From Methanothermococcus sp. SCGC AD-155-E23 (lineage in GTDB: Archaea; AGJL01; Methanococci; Methanococcales; Methanococcaceae): a DNA stretch of 42,729 bases. The DNA lies in contig JAHEQA010000026.1 in NCBI GenBank assembly GCA_019561615.1, positions 1 to 42,729 of the forward strand, given 5' to 3'. Position numbers and translations under genes: made by a program. This document shows positions 15,648-23,783 of this stretch, piece by piece (positions within the stretch are counted from its first letter, which is position 1; the number at the start of each line of letters is the position of its first letter). The notes beneath the pieces are model-generated. The model made no database searches and was not told where the DNA came from. It saw nothing but the letters and a program-made list of their open reading frames with translations.

Positions 15648-17126
15648 ATGGCAAAGAAAATAAGTGCCATGGATATCTACAAACTGCTTCCAAAGATAAA
15701 CTGTAAGAAATGTGGAGAGTCTTCCTGTATGGCCTTTGCCACGAAACTACAGGAGAGGAAGGCCTCCCTTGATCAATGTCCTGTCTTAAAATCCCCAAAG
15801 TTTGAGAAGAATAGAAAGAAACTTGAGGAATTGCTCTCCCCACCTGTAAAGGAGGTATGGTTTGGATACAAGGATAGGAAGGCTATTCTAGGTGGGGAGG
15901 AGGTGATGTACAGGTATGAACTTACCTTCTTCAACCCCACAGCTATAGGAGTGGATATATCAGATAAACTATCTGAGGAGGAGATAAGGAGGAGGGCTAA
16001 ATTTATTGAGGACTTTTTCTTTGAGAGAACTGGGGAGAAGTTGAAGTTAGATTTTATAGCCCTAAGGAATGCCTCAGATGATCCTGAGAGGTTTGTAAGG
16101 GCTTTAGAAATAATTCAGGAGAGTACAAAGGTACCAGTTGCCCTCTGCTCCCTAAATGTAGAGAGTATAGAGAGGGCCCTAGATGTTGTAAAATCTAAAC
16201 CTCTGATATATGCAGTGACAGAGCAGAATTTCCCTGAAATGATGAAGATGTTGATATCAAAGAAAAAAGATAAAAAGGATTTTGCAGTGGTACTCTCCTC
16301 CAGTAACATTAAAACACTCAAGGGTATGGTCAAGGCCTCCCTTTCTCATGGTATAGAGGATCTAGTTTTAGATCCTCACACTACACCTGAAAATATCATG
16401 GATACCCTTGACAGGTTTGTAATGATAAGGAGAAGTGCCATAGAGAGAGGGGATAAACTTCTAGGATATCCCATCTTAGGACTTCCAATAAATACCTACT
16501 TCTACGTCTTAAGTGGTAACAATCCAATAGGCCAGTTTGTAAAGGAGCTGGATAAGGCTGCTGCCATTATGGAGGCCAGTGCAGCCTGTGCCATGTTAAA
16601 TAGGTATGCAGATGGGATCATCATCCACGGTACAGAGATCTGGGAGTTGATGCCAATACTTACCCTTAGACAGGCTATATATACTGATCCTAGGAAACCT
16701 CAAGCTGTGGAGCCTGGTCTCTATCCAATTGGAAACCCAGATGAGAACAGTCCAGTAATTATGACCACAAACTTCTCCCTAACATTCTATACGGTAACTG
16801 GGGACTTTGAAAAGGACGGTGTTACATGCTGGCTCCTAGTTATGGATACAGAGGGTAAGGCTGTTGATGTTGCAGTGGCTGGGGGACAGTACTGTGGGGA
16901 GAACGCTAAAAAATTAATAGAGGAGACAAAGATAGGGGAGAAGGTAAACCACAGGATTATTATACTTCCAGGATTGGCAGCCCCTGTAAGGGGTGATATT
17001 GAGGAGAAGACTGGCTGGACATGTGTAGTTGGGACGAGGGACTCCTCCCAGGTTGGAGAGTTTCTAAGGAAGAACTGGAATAGGATACTTGAGGAGTGGA
17101 GGGCTAAACAGGGATCTGGGAATTAA
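15648..17126 (+). CDS. cdhE: Acetyl-CoA decarbonylase/synthase, gamma subunit (corrinoid Fe-S protein large subunit)
   Basis: CdhE binds the [4Fe-4S] cluster that keeps the corrinoid reduced and accepts the methyl group. The 492-residue protein opens with the cluster motif C19-x2-C22-x4-C27-x16-C44. The TIM-barrel and the C-terminal corrinoid-binding domain follow; GGQYCGENAKKLIEE and the LPGLAAPVRGDIEEKTGW segment are family features. The start at ATG 15648 is supported by GGTGATAGG upstream; an earlier in-frame ATG at 15606 would overlap cdhD. It is the last gene of the cdhD-cdhE unit. Confidence 0.93.
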   Translation: MAKKISAMDIYKLLPKINCKKCGESSCMAFATKLQERKASLDQCPVLKSPKFEKNRKKLEELLSPPVKEVWFGYKDRKAILGGEEVMYRYELTFFNPTAIGVDISDKLSEEEIRRRAKFIEDFFFERTGEKLKLDFIALRNASDDPERFVRALEIIQESTKVPVALCSLNVESIERALDVVKSKPLIYAVTEQNFPEMMKMLISKKKDKKDFAVVLSSSNIKTLKGMVKASLSHGIEDLVLDPHTTPENIMDTLDRFVMIRRSAIERGDKLLGYPILGLPINTYFYVLSGNNPIGQFVKELDKAAAIMEASAACAMLNRYADGIIIHGTEIWELMPILTLRQAIYTDPRKPQAVEPGLYPIGNPDENSPVIMTTNFSLTFYTVTGDFEKDGVTCWLLVMDTEGKAVDVAVAGGQYCGENAKKLIEETKIGEKVNHRIIILPGLAAPVRGDIEEKTGWTCVVGTRDSSQVGEFLRKNWNRILEEWRAKQGSGN

Positions 17127-17148
17127 TTTTAATTTTTTAATAGAAAAG

Positions 17149-17157
17149 TATATATAG
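17149..17157 (+). promoter_or_regulatory. TATA box for tRNA-Gln
   Basis: GTATATATA inside AAAAGTATATATAGG is a methanogen stable-RNA box A. A TTGC (17178-17181) about 27 bp downstream fits the box B start-site motif of methanogen tRNA promoters. This gives a leader of about 20 nt before the mature tRNA. Confidence 0.65.
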
Positions 17158-17198
17158 GAGAATTGACTATTAAGGTTTTGCTCAATTGGATGGGATGT

Positions 17199-17274
17199 AG
17201 CCCGGTGGTGTAGTGGCCTATCATCCGGGGCTTTGGACCCCGGGACCGCGGTTCGAATCCGCGCCGGGCTACCA
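17199..17274 (+). tRNA. tRNA-Gln (anticodon TTG), CCA encoded
   Basis: The acceptor stem AGCCCGG/CCGGGCT pairs fully. The anticodon arm CGGGG-CTTTGGA-CCCCG places TTG at positions 34-36, and the T arm CGCGG-TTCGAAT-CCGCG is perfect. The discriminator A at 17271 is followed by an encoded CCA. The very G/C-rich stems in A/T-rich DNA indicate a thermophile. No intron is seen. T-rich sequence (17275-17284) follows immediately and can terminate the transcript. Confidence 0.95.
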
Positions 17275-17334
17275 TTTATTTTTTAGAAATAAATATCCAA
17301 ACATTTAAATATACAAAAATATCCTGTGATACAG

Positions 17335-17997
17335 ATGGACAGTAAGATCTCTGTGGCCGTAGTGTCAGATGGTAAGTATGGACATAGGGCCTACGAGAAT
17401 ATAAAAAAGAAGTTCCCCTGTGAATACATTGTATTAAAGTACAGGGGGGAGTTTGAGGACATAGAGATAGATAAGGAGACACTGAAGAAACTTGGAAACT
17501 TCCATATTTTAATTACCTATCTAAGGGATCCTGATCTGACTTACACCCTTATCCAGGAGATCGGTGGGGAAAAACATCCCTTTATAATAGTGGGGATTTG
17601 GGAGGGGGAAGGTTTCAAGAGACAACTGGAGAGATTTAAAAATGTAGTATGTCCAGATCTACTCTGTAATCTAGATGAGGAACACCTTAAAAACAAGGTA
17701 GAGGAGTACCCCCAATTAAAAGAATTCTTAAAACACTTTGGAAAACCTAGGGTAAATATCTACCTAGATGGAAATATTATAAAAGATATTGAGGTTATTA
17801 GAGATTCCCCCTGTGGAGCAGTTTCCAGGACACTTCAGGAGTTCCTTGGAGAGAGGATAGAGGAAGATACCCTGAGAAAGATTGGTTTGAGAATACAACA
17901 CTTCTGTAATGCAGGGAGATTTAAACTCTTCTCCGAGAGGGAGTGTAAGAAGGTCAAGGTGGCACAGATACTTCTGGAGGGTATCAAGATCTATTAG
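17335..17997 (+). CDS. DUF166 family protein
   Basis: The 220-residue protein begins with KISVAVVSDGKYGHRAYENI, and later has ILITYLRDPDLTYTL and DSPCGAVSRTLQEFLG, which I associate with DUF166. This archaeal family has at times been labelled thymidylate-synthase-like without proof. Several conserved cysteines (CPDLLC, SPCG, HFCNAG) could bind metal. ATG 17335 is chosen over GTG 17326 because the GTGAT overlapping the latter acts as the ribosome binding site. Its stop overlaps the TFS stop by 4 bp in tail-to-tail orientation. Confidence 0.7.
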   Translation: MDSKISVAVVSDGKYGHRAYENIKKKFPCEYIVLKYRGEFEDIEIDKETLKKLGNFHILITYLRDPDLTYTLIQEIGGEKHPFIIVGIWEGEGFKRQLERFKNVVCPDLLCNLDEEHLKNKVEEYPQLKEFLKHFGKPRVNIYLDGNIIKDIEVIRDSPCGAVSRTLQEFLGERIEEDTLRKIGLRIQHFCNAGRFKLFSERECKKVKVAQILLEGIKIY

Positions 17998-18311
17998 TCG
18001 TACTCCCTCCAGGTGTAACCACACTTTGTACACCTGTAGAACCTTGTCTCAGGTTCATCTGCACACCTTGTCTGCTGGAGCCACCAGAAGGCCTCTAAGT
18101 TCCCACACTTGGGACACTCTACCTTGGTAGTTGGAAGGGTATTTACATTCTCGATTACTGCTATATCCCTCTTCTTGGACTCCAACCTCTCCTTAAGTAG
18201 AAAGGTCTCACCCTCTTTCTCCATCTCCACCTCAGAGTGGCATACTGTACATACCCACTTTCCATCCTTTGGAAGCATTATGTTGTTACACTTTTTACAG
18301 AACTTTACCAC
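17994..18311 (-). CDS. tfs: Transcription factor S (TFIIS-like)
   Basis: TFS rescues stalled RNA polymerase by stimulating cleavage of backtracked transcripts. The 105-residue protein has the N-terminal zinc ribbon (CKKC...CTVC) and the C-terminal ribbon (CPKC...CTKC). The acidic tip Asp-Glu is present in RCADEPETRFYRC; the family norm is R-S-A-D-E-P, so the cysteine after the arginine is a small variation. The start is GTG 18311 with GGTGAT upstream; a longer reading would run into the Nudix gene. It sits 4 bp downstream of the Nudix gene in one unit. Confidence 0.92.
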   Translation of the reverse strand: MVKFCKKCNNIMLPKDGKWVCTVCHSEVEMEKEGETFLLKERLESKKRDIAVIENVNTLPTTKVECPKCGNLEAFWWLQQTRCADEPETRFYRCTKCGYTWREYD

Positions 18312-18315
18312 CTTA

Positions 18316-18726
18316 TCACCTTTTCTCTCTAAATTTAAGATAGTCCCTAAAAATAGCCTTGTGATCAAAGGCTAGGTCCATCTTCTTCACTTCCTCTATG
18401 GGGAAAAATTTAGCCTCTTTTGCATCATCTGCTCCCTTGGGAGAACCCTCTATATACTCTAAAACATACACCACAGATACAGTATGGCCCCTTGGATCCC
18501 TATCTGGATCTGAGTACACCCCTAGAAGATCCTTAACCCTGGTTTTAATCCCAGTCTCCTCAAATACCTCCCTTACTACAGCCTCCTCTGTCCTCTCTCC
18601 ATACTTTACAAAACCCCCAGGAAATGCCCAGAAATCTTTAAAAGGAGGATTTTTTCTCTTTACAAGTAGTATCTTACCATCTACCTCTAGGATACCGTCA
18701 ACTGTTAAAGAAGGAGACCTCTCCAT
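18316..18726 (-). CDS. Nudix hydrolase, ADP-ribose pyrophosphatase type
   Basis: The 136-residue enzyme carries a perfect Nudix box, GFVKYGERTEEAVVREV followed by FEETGI, and AFPGG before it. The proline-rich loop and compact size resemble the ADP-ribose pyrophosphatase known from Methanocaldococcus jannaschii, so hydrolysis of ADP-ribose or an oxidised nucleotide is likely. ATG 18726 is chosen; the in-frame TTG 18735 overlaps the ribosome binding region. It is first in a two-gene unit with tfs and divergent from pyrH. Confidence 0.88.
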   Translation of the reverse strand: MERSPSLTVDGILEVDGKILLVKRKNPPFKDFWAFPGGFVKYGERTEEAVVREVFEETGIKTRVKDLLGVYSDPDRDPRGHTVSVVYVLEYIEGSPKGADDAKEAKFFPIEEVKKMDLAFDHKAIFRDYLKFREKR

Positions 18727-18796
18727 ACCTATCAACTTTAAAAAAATATGTTTATCCCACTAAAACCTTATAGTATAAATAATTTACGATAAAAAC

Positions 18797-18806
18797 TTTT
18801 TATAAT
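18797..18806 (+). promoter_or_regulatory. Probable TATA element for pyrH
   Basis: TTTTTATAAT lies 43-52 bp before the pyrH ATG in the 122-bp divergent spacer with the Nudix gene. The opposite strand has TTTATACTATAAGG around 18764-18780, a candidate for the Nudix-tfs unit. Confidence 0.45.
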
Positions 18807-18848
18807 AGATTACTTCTCTAGTACCTAGAAAGTGGAGAGGTTAGGAGT

Positions 18849-19535
18849 ATGAAGGTGGTCTTTGCACTTGGTGGTTCAGTTATTATGCCTAGAGAGGGAG
18901 ATGCAGAGAACATAAGGAGATACGCTCAGGTATTTAAAAGTATAAAGGAGAGGGGACATGACATCTGTATAGTGGTAGGTGGGGGGTATATCGCCAGGAG
19001 ATATATCTCTATTGCCAGGGCGTTTACAAATGAGGCCTTCTGTGACGAGATAGGTATAATGGCCACAAGGATGAACAGTATGGTTCTCATCGCCGCCCTT
19101 GGAGACTACACTGTAAAGAAGGTGCCAGAGGATTTCAAGGAGGCCGAGATGATACTGAATTTAAAGAAGATCGTTGTTATGGGAGGTACCCATCCCGCCC
19201 ACACCACAGATGCCGTTGCAGCCTCCCTGGCGGAGTACATAGATGCAGATCTCCTTGTTATTGCAACTAACGTAGATGGGGTTTACGACAGGGATCCAAG
19301 GAAATACAGGGATGCAAAGAAGATAAAAATCCTGACAACAAAGGAGTTGGTAGATATTACCAAGTCCTCCACTATAGAGGCAGGATCCTCCTCCATAGTC
19401 GACCCTCTAGCCTCCAAGATCATTGATAGGGCAGGTTTGAAAACTGTGGTCATAAAGGGTACTCCAGAGGAGATTATGAATGTTATAGAGGATAAACACA
19501 GGGGTACCTTAATTGTACCTGAGAAAAGGGATTAA
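18849..19535 (+). CDS. pyrH: UMP kinase
   Basis: The enzyme phosphorylates UMP to UDP in pyrimidine nucleotide synthesis. The 228-residue protein has the amino-acid-kinase fold motifs FALGGSVI (residues 5-12), VVGGGYIARRY, GGTHPAHTTDAVAASLAEY and TNVDGVYDRDPR, and the TIEAGSSSIVDPLAS segment of the archaeal/bacterial hexameric type. Length is as usual for archaea. The next gene starts one base after its stop, so the two form a unit. Confidence 0.94.
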   Translation: MKVVFALGGSVIMPREGDAENIRRYAQVFKSIKERGHDICIVVGGGYIARRYISIARAFTNEAFCDEIGIMATRMNSMVLIAALGDYTVKKVPEDFKEAEMILNLKKIVVMGGTHPAHTTDAVAASLAEYIDADLLVIATNVDGVYDRDPRKYRDAKKIKILTTKELVDITKSSTIEAGSSSIVDPLASKIIDRAGLKTVVIKGTPEEIMNVIEDKHRGTLIVPEKRD

Positions 19536-19536
19536 T

Positions 19537-19725
19537 ATGGAGAGACATAGGCACTGTTTAAACTGTGGAATATCCATTCCACCAGAGGAGACCTTCTGCT
19601 CTGAGAGGTGTAAAGATGAGTATATAAAAAAGAGAAAGAGGATGTTGAGGATCCAGTCGATATCTCTCTTTCTTATCTTTTTAGTACTGGTGATTTTTGT
19701 AGGGTTAAAAAGTGGTATTATTTAA
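19537..19725 (+). CDS. Small zinc-ribbon membrane protein (DUF2116-like)
   Basis: The 62-residue protein begins with a treble-clef-like zinc finger, CLNCGISIPPEETFCSERC, then a basic stretch KKRKRM and one membrane helix (about residues 41-60). This matches the small archaeal family DUF2116 in layout. ATG 19537 overlaps the end of pyrH by no bases and is separated by one. It ends overlapping the oppositely oriented secreted-protein gene by 8 bp. No function is known. Confidence 0.75.
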   Translation: MERHRHCLNCGISIPPEETFCSERCKDEYIKKRKRMLRIQSISLFLIFLVLVIFVGLKSGII

Positions 19726-20980
19726 AGAGATGCTGTAGATAATCTAACAGTAGGGTTACTACTACCCTAAAGAGGTCTAGGATGGAATAAAGTCCATGAA
19801 GTATACCTTCATCTCTTTTTCCCACGTACTCCTCCTTTATTGCATAGTATCCAGATTTTGCTACCTTAACAGTTATCTTATCTCCATCGTAGGTGTAAGG
19901 TATACTGACCCATCTCCTTAGTTGCTCGTCGTAGTAGAGTACTGTAATCTTTTTATCCTGGGATAGATTGTAGGGTATCTCTAGGATAAGAGGTTTGCTA
20001 AACTCTCCGTTTTTGGGAGATATGTAGTAGGCCACTGTAGTATTTGGGATATTTACTTCCTTTATAGATATCTCTCCCTCTGTACTCACTCTAGTACCCT
20101 CAGGAATTATGAGCATTGCACTTCCAATATTTTTTATTATTCTACCGTAGACTATATTCTCTCTTTTAGGTTTAGGTGGTGTAATCTTTTTTCTATTTAC
20201 CAGTATATTGTGGTTATCTCTTTTAGTGCCCTCCCTGTTTATAGGTATATTATATTCCTCCTCTTCGTTGGAGGTCTCTTTATCTTCTAGTGTTGATCGA
20301 GATTCTTTTTGGATACTGGTGATAGTATCTGAATGATCCTCCTTTCCATCATTAGATGAGGTATTCTTATCTGTCTTATTTTCTGTATCCACATTTGGAG
20401 GTGCAGGTAGGGAACTCTTAATCACTATATCTCTCTTTATCCCTCCAATGTTTAGATGGATCACTGTCCCTTCAGGTATGTTACTGACTCTGTAGGAGTA
20501 CTTGAAGTTACCATTCTCATCAGCCTTTATCTTTGTTGATGCGAATATCTTTAACTTTACCGGTTTTTCTGGGTCTTTTATGGTCCCTCCCATTTTTATA
20601 TCGTAGGTACCTACAGGGATGTTGGACTTGGAGATTACTGCTACACCCTCTTTATTAGCCTTTGTATTTTTAGTGACCCATAGTCCCATTTTCAAACTTA
20701 CATAGAGTCTATTTACATTTTGGGCAACGATCTTGAAACTGTTAGGGGTGGTAGGTATCTCCACGTTGTTCATAATGTAGCCATAGTAAGGAGGGTATAT
20801 GATAGGATCGATCTCAAACCAGATCTGACAGTTGATCTCCTCATTGGGATTGGCCTTTCCAGATATTGTTATTGTATCTCCCACCTTTGGATTTGAAGGG
20901 GTTATTGTTATATTCGATATCCCGTATACTGAGGAAACTGTCAGTATCAACACCAAGAGTGTAAGAAGTAACTTTCTCAT
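19718..20980 (-). CDS. Secreted cell-surface protein with Ig-like domains and a charged linker
   Basis: The 420-residue protein has a clear signal peptide (about residues 1-20, ending SVYG). An Ig-like region follows, starting ITITPSNPKVGDTITISGKA and reaching to about residue 190. Next comes a low-complexity charged linker rich in Asn, Asp, Glu, Lys and Ser (about 195-275), then a beta-rich domain ending near 390 with GYYAIKEEY, and a short amphipathic tail. I recognise no enzyme motif. It is transcribed after the CWB2-like protein gene across an 83-bp gap that holds a promoter-like sequence, so it may be a surface partner of that protein. Confidence 0.7.
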   Translation of the reverse strand: MRKLLLTLLVLILTVSSVYGISNITITPSNPKVGDTITISGKANPNEEINCQIWFEIDPIIYPPYYGYIMNNVEIPTTPNSFKIVAQNVNRLYVSLKMGLWVTKNTKANKEGVAVISKSNIPVGTYDIKMGGTIKDPEKPVKLKIFASTKIKADENGNFKYSYRVSNIPEGTVIHLNIGGIKRDIVIKSSLPAPPNVDTENKTDKNTSSNDGKEDHSDTITSIQKESRSTLEDKETSNEEEEYNIPINREGTKRDNHNILVNRKKITPPKPKRENIVYGRIIKNIGSAMLIIPEGTRVSTEGEISIKEVNIPNTTVAYYISPKNGEFSKPLILEIPYNLSQDKKITVLYYDEQLRRWVSIPYTYDGDKITVKVAKSGYYAIKEEYVGKRDEGILHGLYSILDLFRVVVTLLLDYLQHLFK

Positions 20981-21063
20981 TTAACCACATCTCTTCCTAT
21001 AATTTAATATATCCAAATTTTTAAATAAAAAGGATTAAAAAAATTAAAAAAAAATTTAAAGTG
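20981..21063 (-). promoter_or_regulatory. T-rich terminator and promoter between two secreted-protein genes
   Basis: Reading the minus strand, the CWB2-like gene is followed at once by T-runs of 10 and 7 bases, an archaeal-type terminator. GATATATTAAAT follows, about 35 bp before the ATG of the downstream secreted protein, and can serve as its TATA element. This suggests the two genes are transcribed separately. Confidence 0.5.
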
Positions 21064-23085
21064 TTATTCTAGAAATTCCTGAGCAACGGCGACAATCTTC
21101 TTCTCCTCAGTGTCATAGGCTATTCCTATTATGTAACTATTCTCTATGTAGTGTAGTGATATATTGTAGGAGTTATCCTGTGTAATATCACTGTAGGAGG
21201 GGGAGGCAGTTTCAGCGTCAAATACTTCTCTTATAATTTTTTCTACCGTTGATGCATTTAGCTTTATAAAGTCACTGTTATTTACAACCTGGTACTCACC
21301 TTTATCTCCTCTAACAGACACGTTGAAGTGGTTGTTGTCTGAGCTAGTTCCTGTTATTTTTAATGTCACTGGGGCGTTTCTTTTTATTATTACTGCTCCA
21401 TATCTTACATAGAGGTCTTTTGGTTTATCTTTTACTGTTATATTTACATCTACCATATCATTAAGAATTATCTTATATTCTATCTTCATCTCGTACCTCA
21501 CAACCTCGAACCCTCCTACTGCCAGTACCTTGACATTATCTGCATTCTGTGGAACTCCATTTCCTTCGGTGATCACTACTATATGCTCTCCATTGATAGA
21601 TGGCTTATAGGTGAATACAGCTTTACCATCACTACCCACTGTTTTAGTCTCAACATAACTGTTATTTAACCTCTCTATCAGCCCTTGAGCATTTCCTTTT
21701 AATAGGTTGTTCATATCATTCCTCAAAGCTCTTCTCTCAGTAATAACATGAAGTGATACATTTTTGCCCTTCATTTTTGGGTTGTAATATGTTATATTTA
21801 CCTCATTTCCAACGTATGCTACCACACTGAAGTTATTCATCGCCTCTATTACTGACTTTACAGAGTTACTGTCCCTGAAATCTATTATTAATTTATGTTT
21901 CTTATCCTCTTTATCCACTACCTTTACCTCTGCCTCTACCTTAGGAACGTGTATGCTAAAGTTTCCATCAATTTTGAGAGTATTCTTATCCTGTCCCATA
22001 AACTCTATTTTCTTTCCATTTGCAATAACGGTTACTACTGGACCTGTGGGAGTTGATACATGTCTCCATGTACCACTGTCTCCTCCTACACCTCCACTTA
22101 CCCTCTCAGATATCACTGAAACTGATACAGGCCCTAACTTCCGTACAGTATCAAGGATTATCTCAGATATCTTAGGATCGTCACTTACTACTAAGACGTT
22201 ATAGCTGATCTCTACAACCCTGGAGAGTATTTTATCTAATACTTCAGTACTTTTTACTGGAAGGGGTATCAATACACCAACGTCATCTTTAAGGAAGTTT
22301 AATATCCCCTTTATAATAGGTTCCTTATCTCTCTCTGCATATACTATCAGTACATCTTTATTTCTAACTCCTGGATTTATCTTTTTAACATAGGATATTG
22401 CAGTCTTTATAACATCCTCCACAGAACCACTTGCAATGAAGGTATTTTCAGATATCTTAGTTACTGTGGTTATAATAGTTTGTGGGATCTTTTCTCCCAG
22501 AATTACTGCATTTTTTATCCTTGTATTTTTTAACACCTCTACAACTTTATTTTCCCTGTTTAGTCCGTAGTACAGTACAGGTACGTTGAAACTAACTGCA
22601 ACAGGTGATATTTTCTCATTGAACCCCTGGGTAATTACTACATTACCTGTCAACTCAGGTTTCTCTTTTTTTAGCCTTTTGTATACCTCTATAGAGGTTT
22701 CCACCCTTGTCTCTCCCCAAATCCTTTCAGTTTTTATCTTTAAGTTTCTTATACTGTTTTCCACGGTTTCACTTACTGCCACTGGACCTCCAACTATTAT
22801 CACCTTGGTGTAACCTCCTGTTATAAGTTCTCTTTCAGCATCTTTTGACAACTTATGTGTAGGTGTGTATATTAAATTGTATCCCATGGCTTTGGCATAG
22901 GGAGCTGCAACAATTGCATCTGCTGGAGTGGATACAACAACTGCTACCTTTTCAGCTGTTCCTACAGCTAACGTGGTAGGTAGCATACTGAGTACTATCA
23001 GTAGAGATAGTACTATACTGTAGTAGGCTTTATTATAATTTATCCTAATTATTATTTCCCTACTTCTCAACAACCTCCACCCCAT
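21064..23085 (-). CDS. Large secreted protein with CWB2-like repeats (S-layer-associated candidate)
   Basis: The 673-residue protein has a signal peptide (hydrophobic run about residues 23-38, ending TLAVG). About 300 residues of CWB2-type repeat sequence follow: VVSTPADAIVAAPYA, KVIIVGGPVAVSETVE, RIWGETRVETSIEVYK, VVITQGFNEKISPVA and NAVILGEK. The second half (about 340-673) is beta-rich with many Asn-x-Ser/Thr sites. CWB2 repeats (PF04122) attach bacterial proteins to cell walls; methanococci have no such wall, so the domain may bind the S-layer or its glycans. The ATG at 23085 overlaps the Rpp30 gene by 26 bp; TTG codons at 23073 and 23070 with GGTGGAGG upstream are alternatives. No C-terminal anchor is seen. 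Confidence 0.75.
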   Translation of the reverse strand: MGWRLLRSREIIIRINYNKAYYSIVLSLLIVLSMLPTTLAVGTAEKVAVVVSTPADAIVAAPYAKAMGYNLIYTPTHKLSKDAERELITGGYTKVIIVGGPVAVSETVENSIRNLKIKTERIWGETRVETSIEVYKRLKKEKPELTGNVVITQGFNEKISPVAVSFNVPVLYYGLNRENKVVEVLKNTRIKNAVILGEKIPQTIITTVTKISENTFIASGSVEDVIKTAISYVKKINPGVRNKDVLIVYAERDKEPIIKGILNFLKDDVGVLIPLPVKSTEVLDKILSRVVEISYNVLVVSDDPKISEIILDTVRKLGPVSVSVISERVSGGVGGDSGTWRHVSTPTGPVVTVIANGKKIEFMGQDKNTLKIDGNFSIHVPKVEAEVKVVDKEDKKHKLIIDFRDSNSVKSVIEAMNNFSVVAYVGNEVNITYYNPKMKGKNVSLHVITERRALRNDMNNLLKGNAQGLIERLNNSYVETKTVGSDGKAVFTYKPSINGEHIVVITEGNGVPQNADNVKVLAVGGFEVVRYEMKIEYKIILNDMVDVNITVKDKPKDLYVRYGAVIIKRNAPVTLKITGTSSDNNHFNVSVRGDKGEYQVVNNSDFIKLNASTVEKIIREVFDAETASPSYSDITQDNSYNISLHYIENSYIIGIAYDTEEKKIVAVAQEFLE

Positions 23086-23764
23086 ACCTTATAACATTAT
23101 CCCTCCTTAGATAGGACCTGTACTCTGCAATCTTATAGGGAAACTCCATGACGGTCTTGGAATATACAGGGTCCTCTGTAAGGGTATTTAAGAAACTTCT
23201 TAAGTCATAGGGGGACTTTATATCGTATATACTCTCTGCACCACTGGAGAGTACCACAGGTGTGTCAAACTTTTTTGCCAGGCGCATGTTCCTCCTAAAG
23301 GCCCATAGTAACCTTGCCCTCTCGTAGGGATTCTTCTTTATTAACAGCTGTTTAAAGTTTAACTCGATAGCTACCCTATGGGTACTTCCCAGCCTTGCAA
23401 GGACGTGATCTAAACCACTATCTCGCCTGTTCAACTCGGGGGTAGAGAGTATATCCACGTCGTGAAGTTCCAGGGCCTGCCTGTTAATCTTTAGATCTCC
23501 CCCCTCCACAAGTATTACATCTACCTTGTTCCTGAATTTCTTCACGTACCTAACTAACTCCTTGGGGGATTGTGCCCTTATCTTCACACCTGTGTATATC
23601 TTCAATCCCTCCCTCTCTCCGTACTCCTTCACCTCCTCAAAGATCTTTTTATCGAAGTTTTCACTGTATTGAACTACTATGGAGCCGTACCATCCCAACT
23701 CTTTAAGTAGTCTAATACCTTCCTCCTGGAAGATGTGATTTATATCCACTGGATTCTCCACCAC
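23060..23764 (-). CDS. rnp3: Ribonuclease P protein component 3 (Rpp30)
   Basis: Rpp30 is a TIM-barrel-like subunit of archaeal RNase P, which trims the 5' ends of pre-tRNA. The 234-residue protein shows the family features GWYGSIVVQYS, KIRAQSPKEL, DVDILSTPELNRRDSGLDHVLA and AIELNFKQLL. The start is GTG 23764 with GGGGAT upstream. It follows the site-2 protease gene by 19 bp in the same direction. Confidence 0.9.
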   Translation of the reverse strand: MVENPVDINHIFQEEGIRLLKELGWYGSIVVQYSENFDKKIFEEVKEYGEREGLKIYTGVKIRAQSPKELVRYVKKFRNKVDVILVEGGDLKINRQALELHDVDILSTPELNRRDSGLDHVLARLGSTHRVAIELNFKQLLIKKNPYERARLLWAFRRNMRLAKKFDTPVVLSSGAESIYDIKSPYDLRSFLNTLTEDPVYSKTVMEFPYKIAEYRSYLRRDNVIRYGVEVVEK

Positions 23765-23783
23765 TGGAATCCCCCTAATTCTT

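Noticed and set aside
14444-17126. Absence of cdhA, cdhB and cdhC next to cdhDE as a sign of gene loss
   Set aside because: In Methanococcales the subunit genes are commonly separated on the chromosome, so their absence from one window is not informative.
17994-18368. Longer transcription factor S with an extra 19 N-terminal residues
   Set aside because: The added part overlaps the Nudix gene, has no ribosome binding site and is not part of the TFS family; the GTG at 18311 has GGTGAT upstream.
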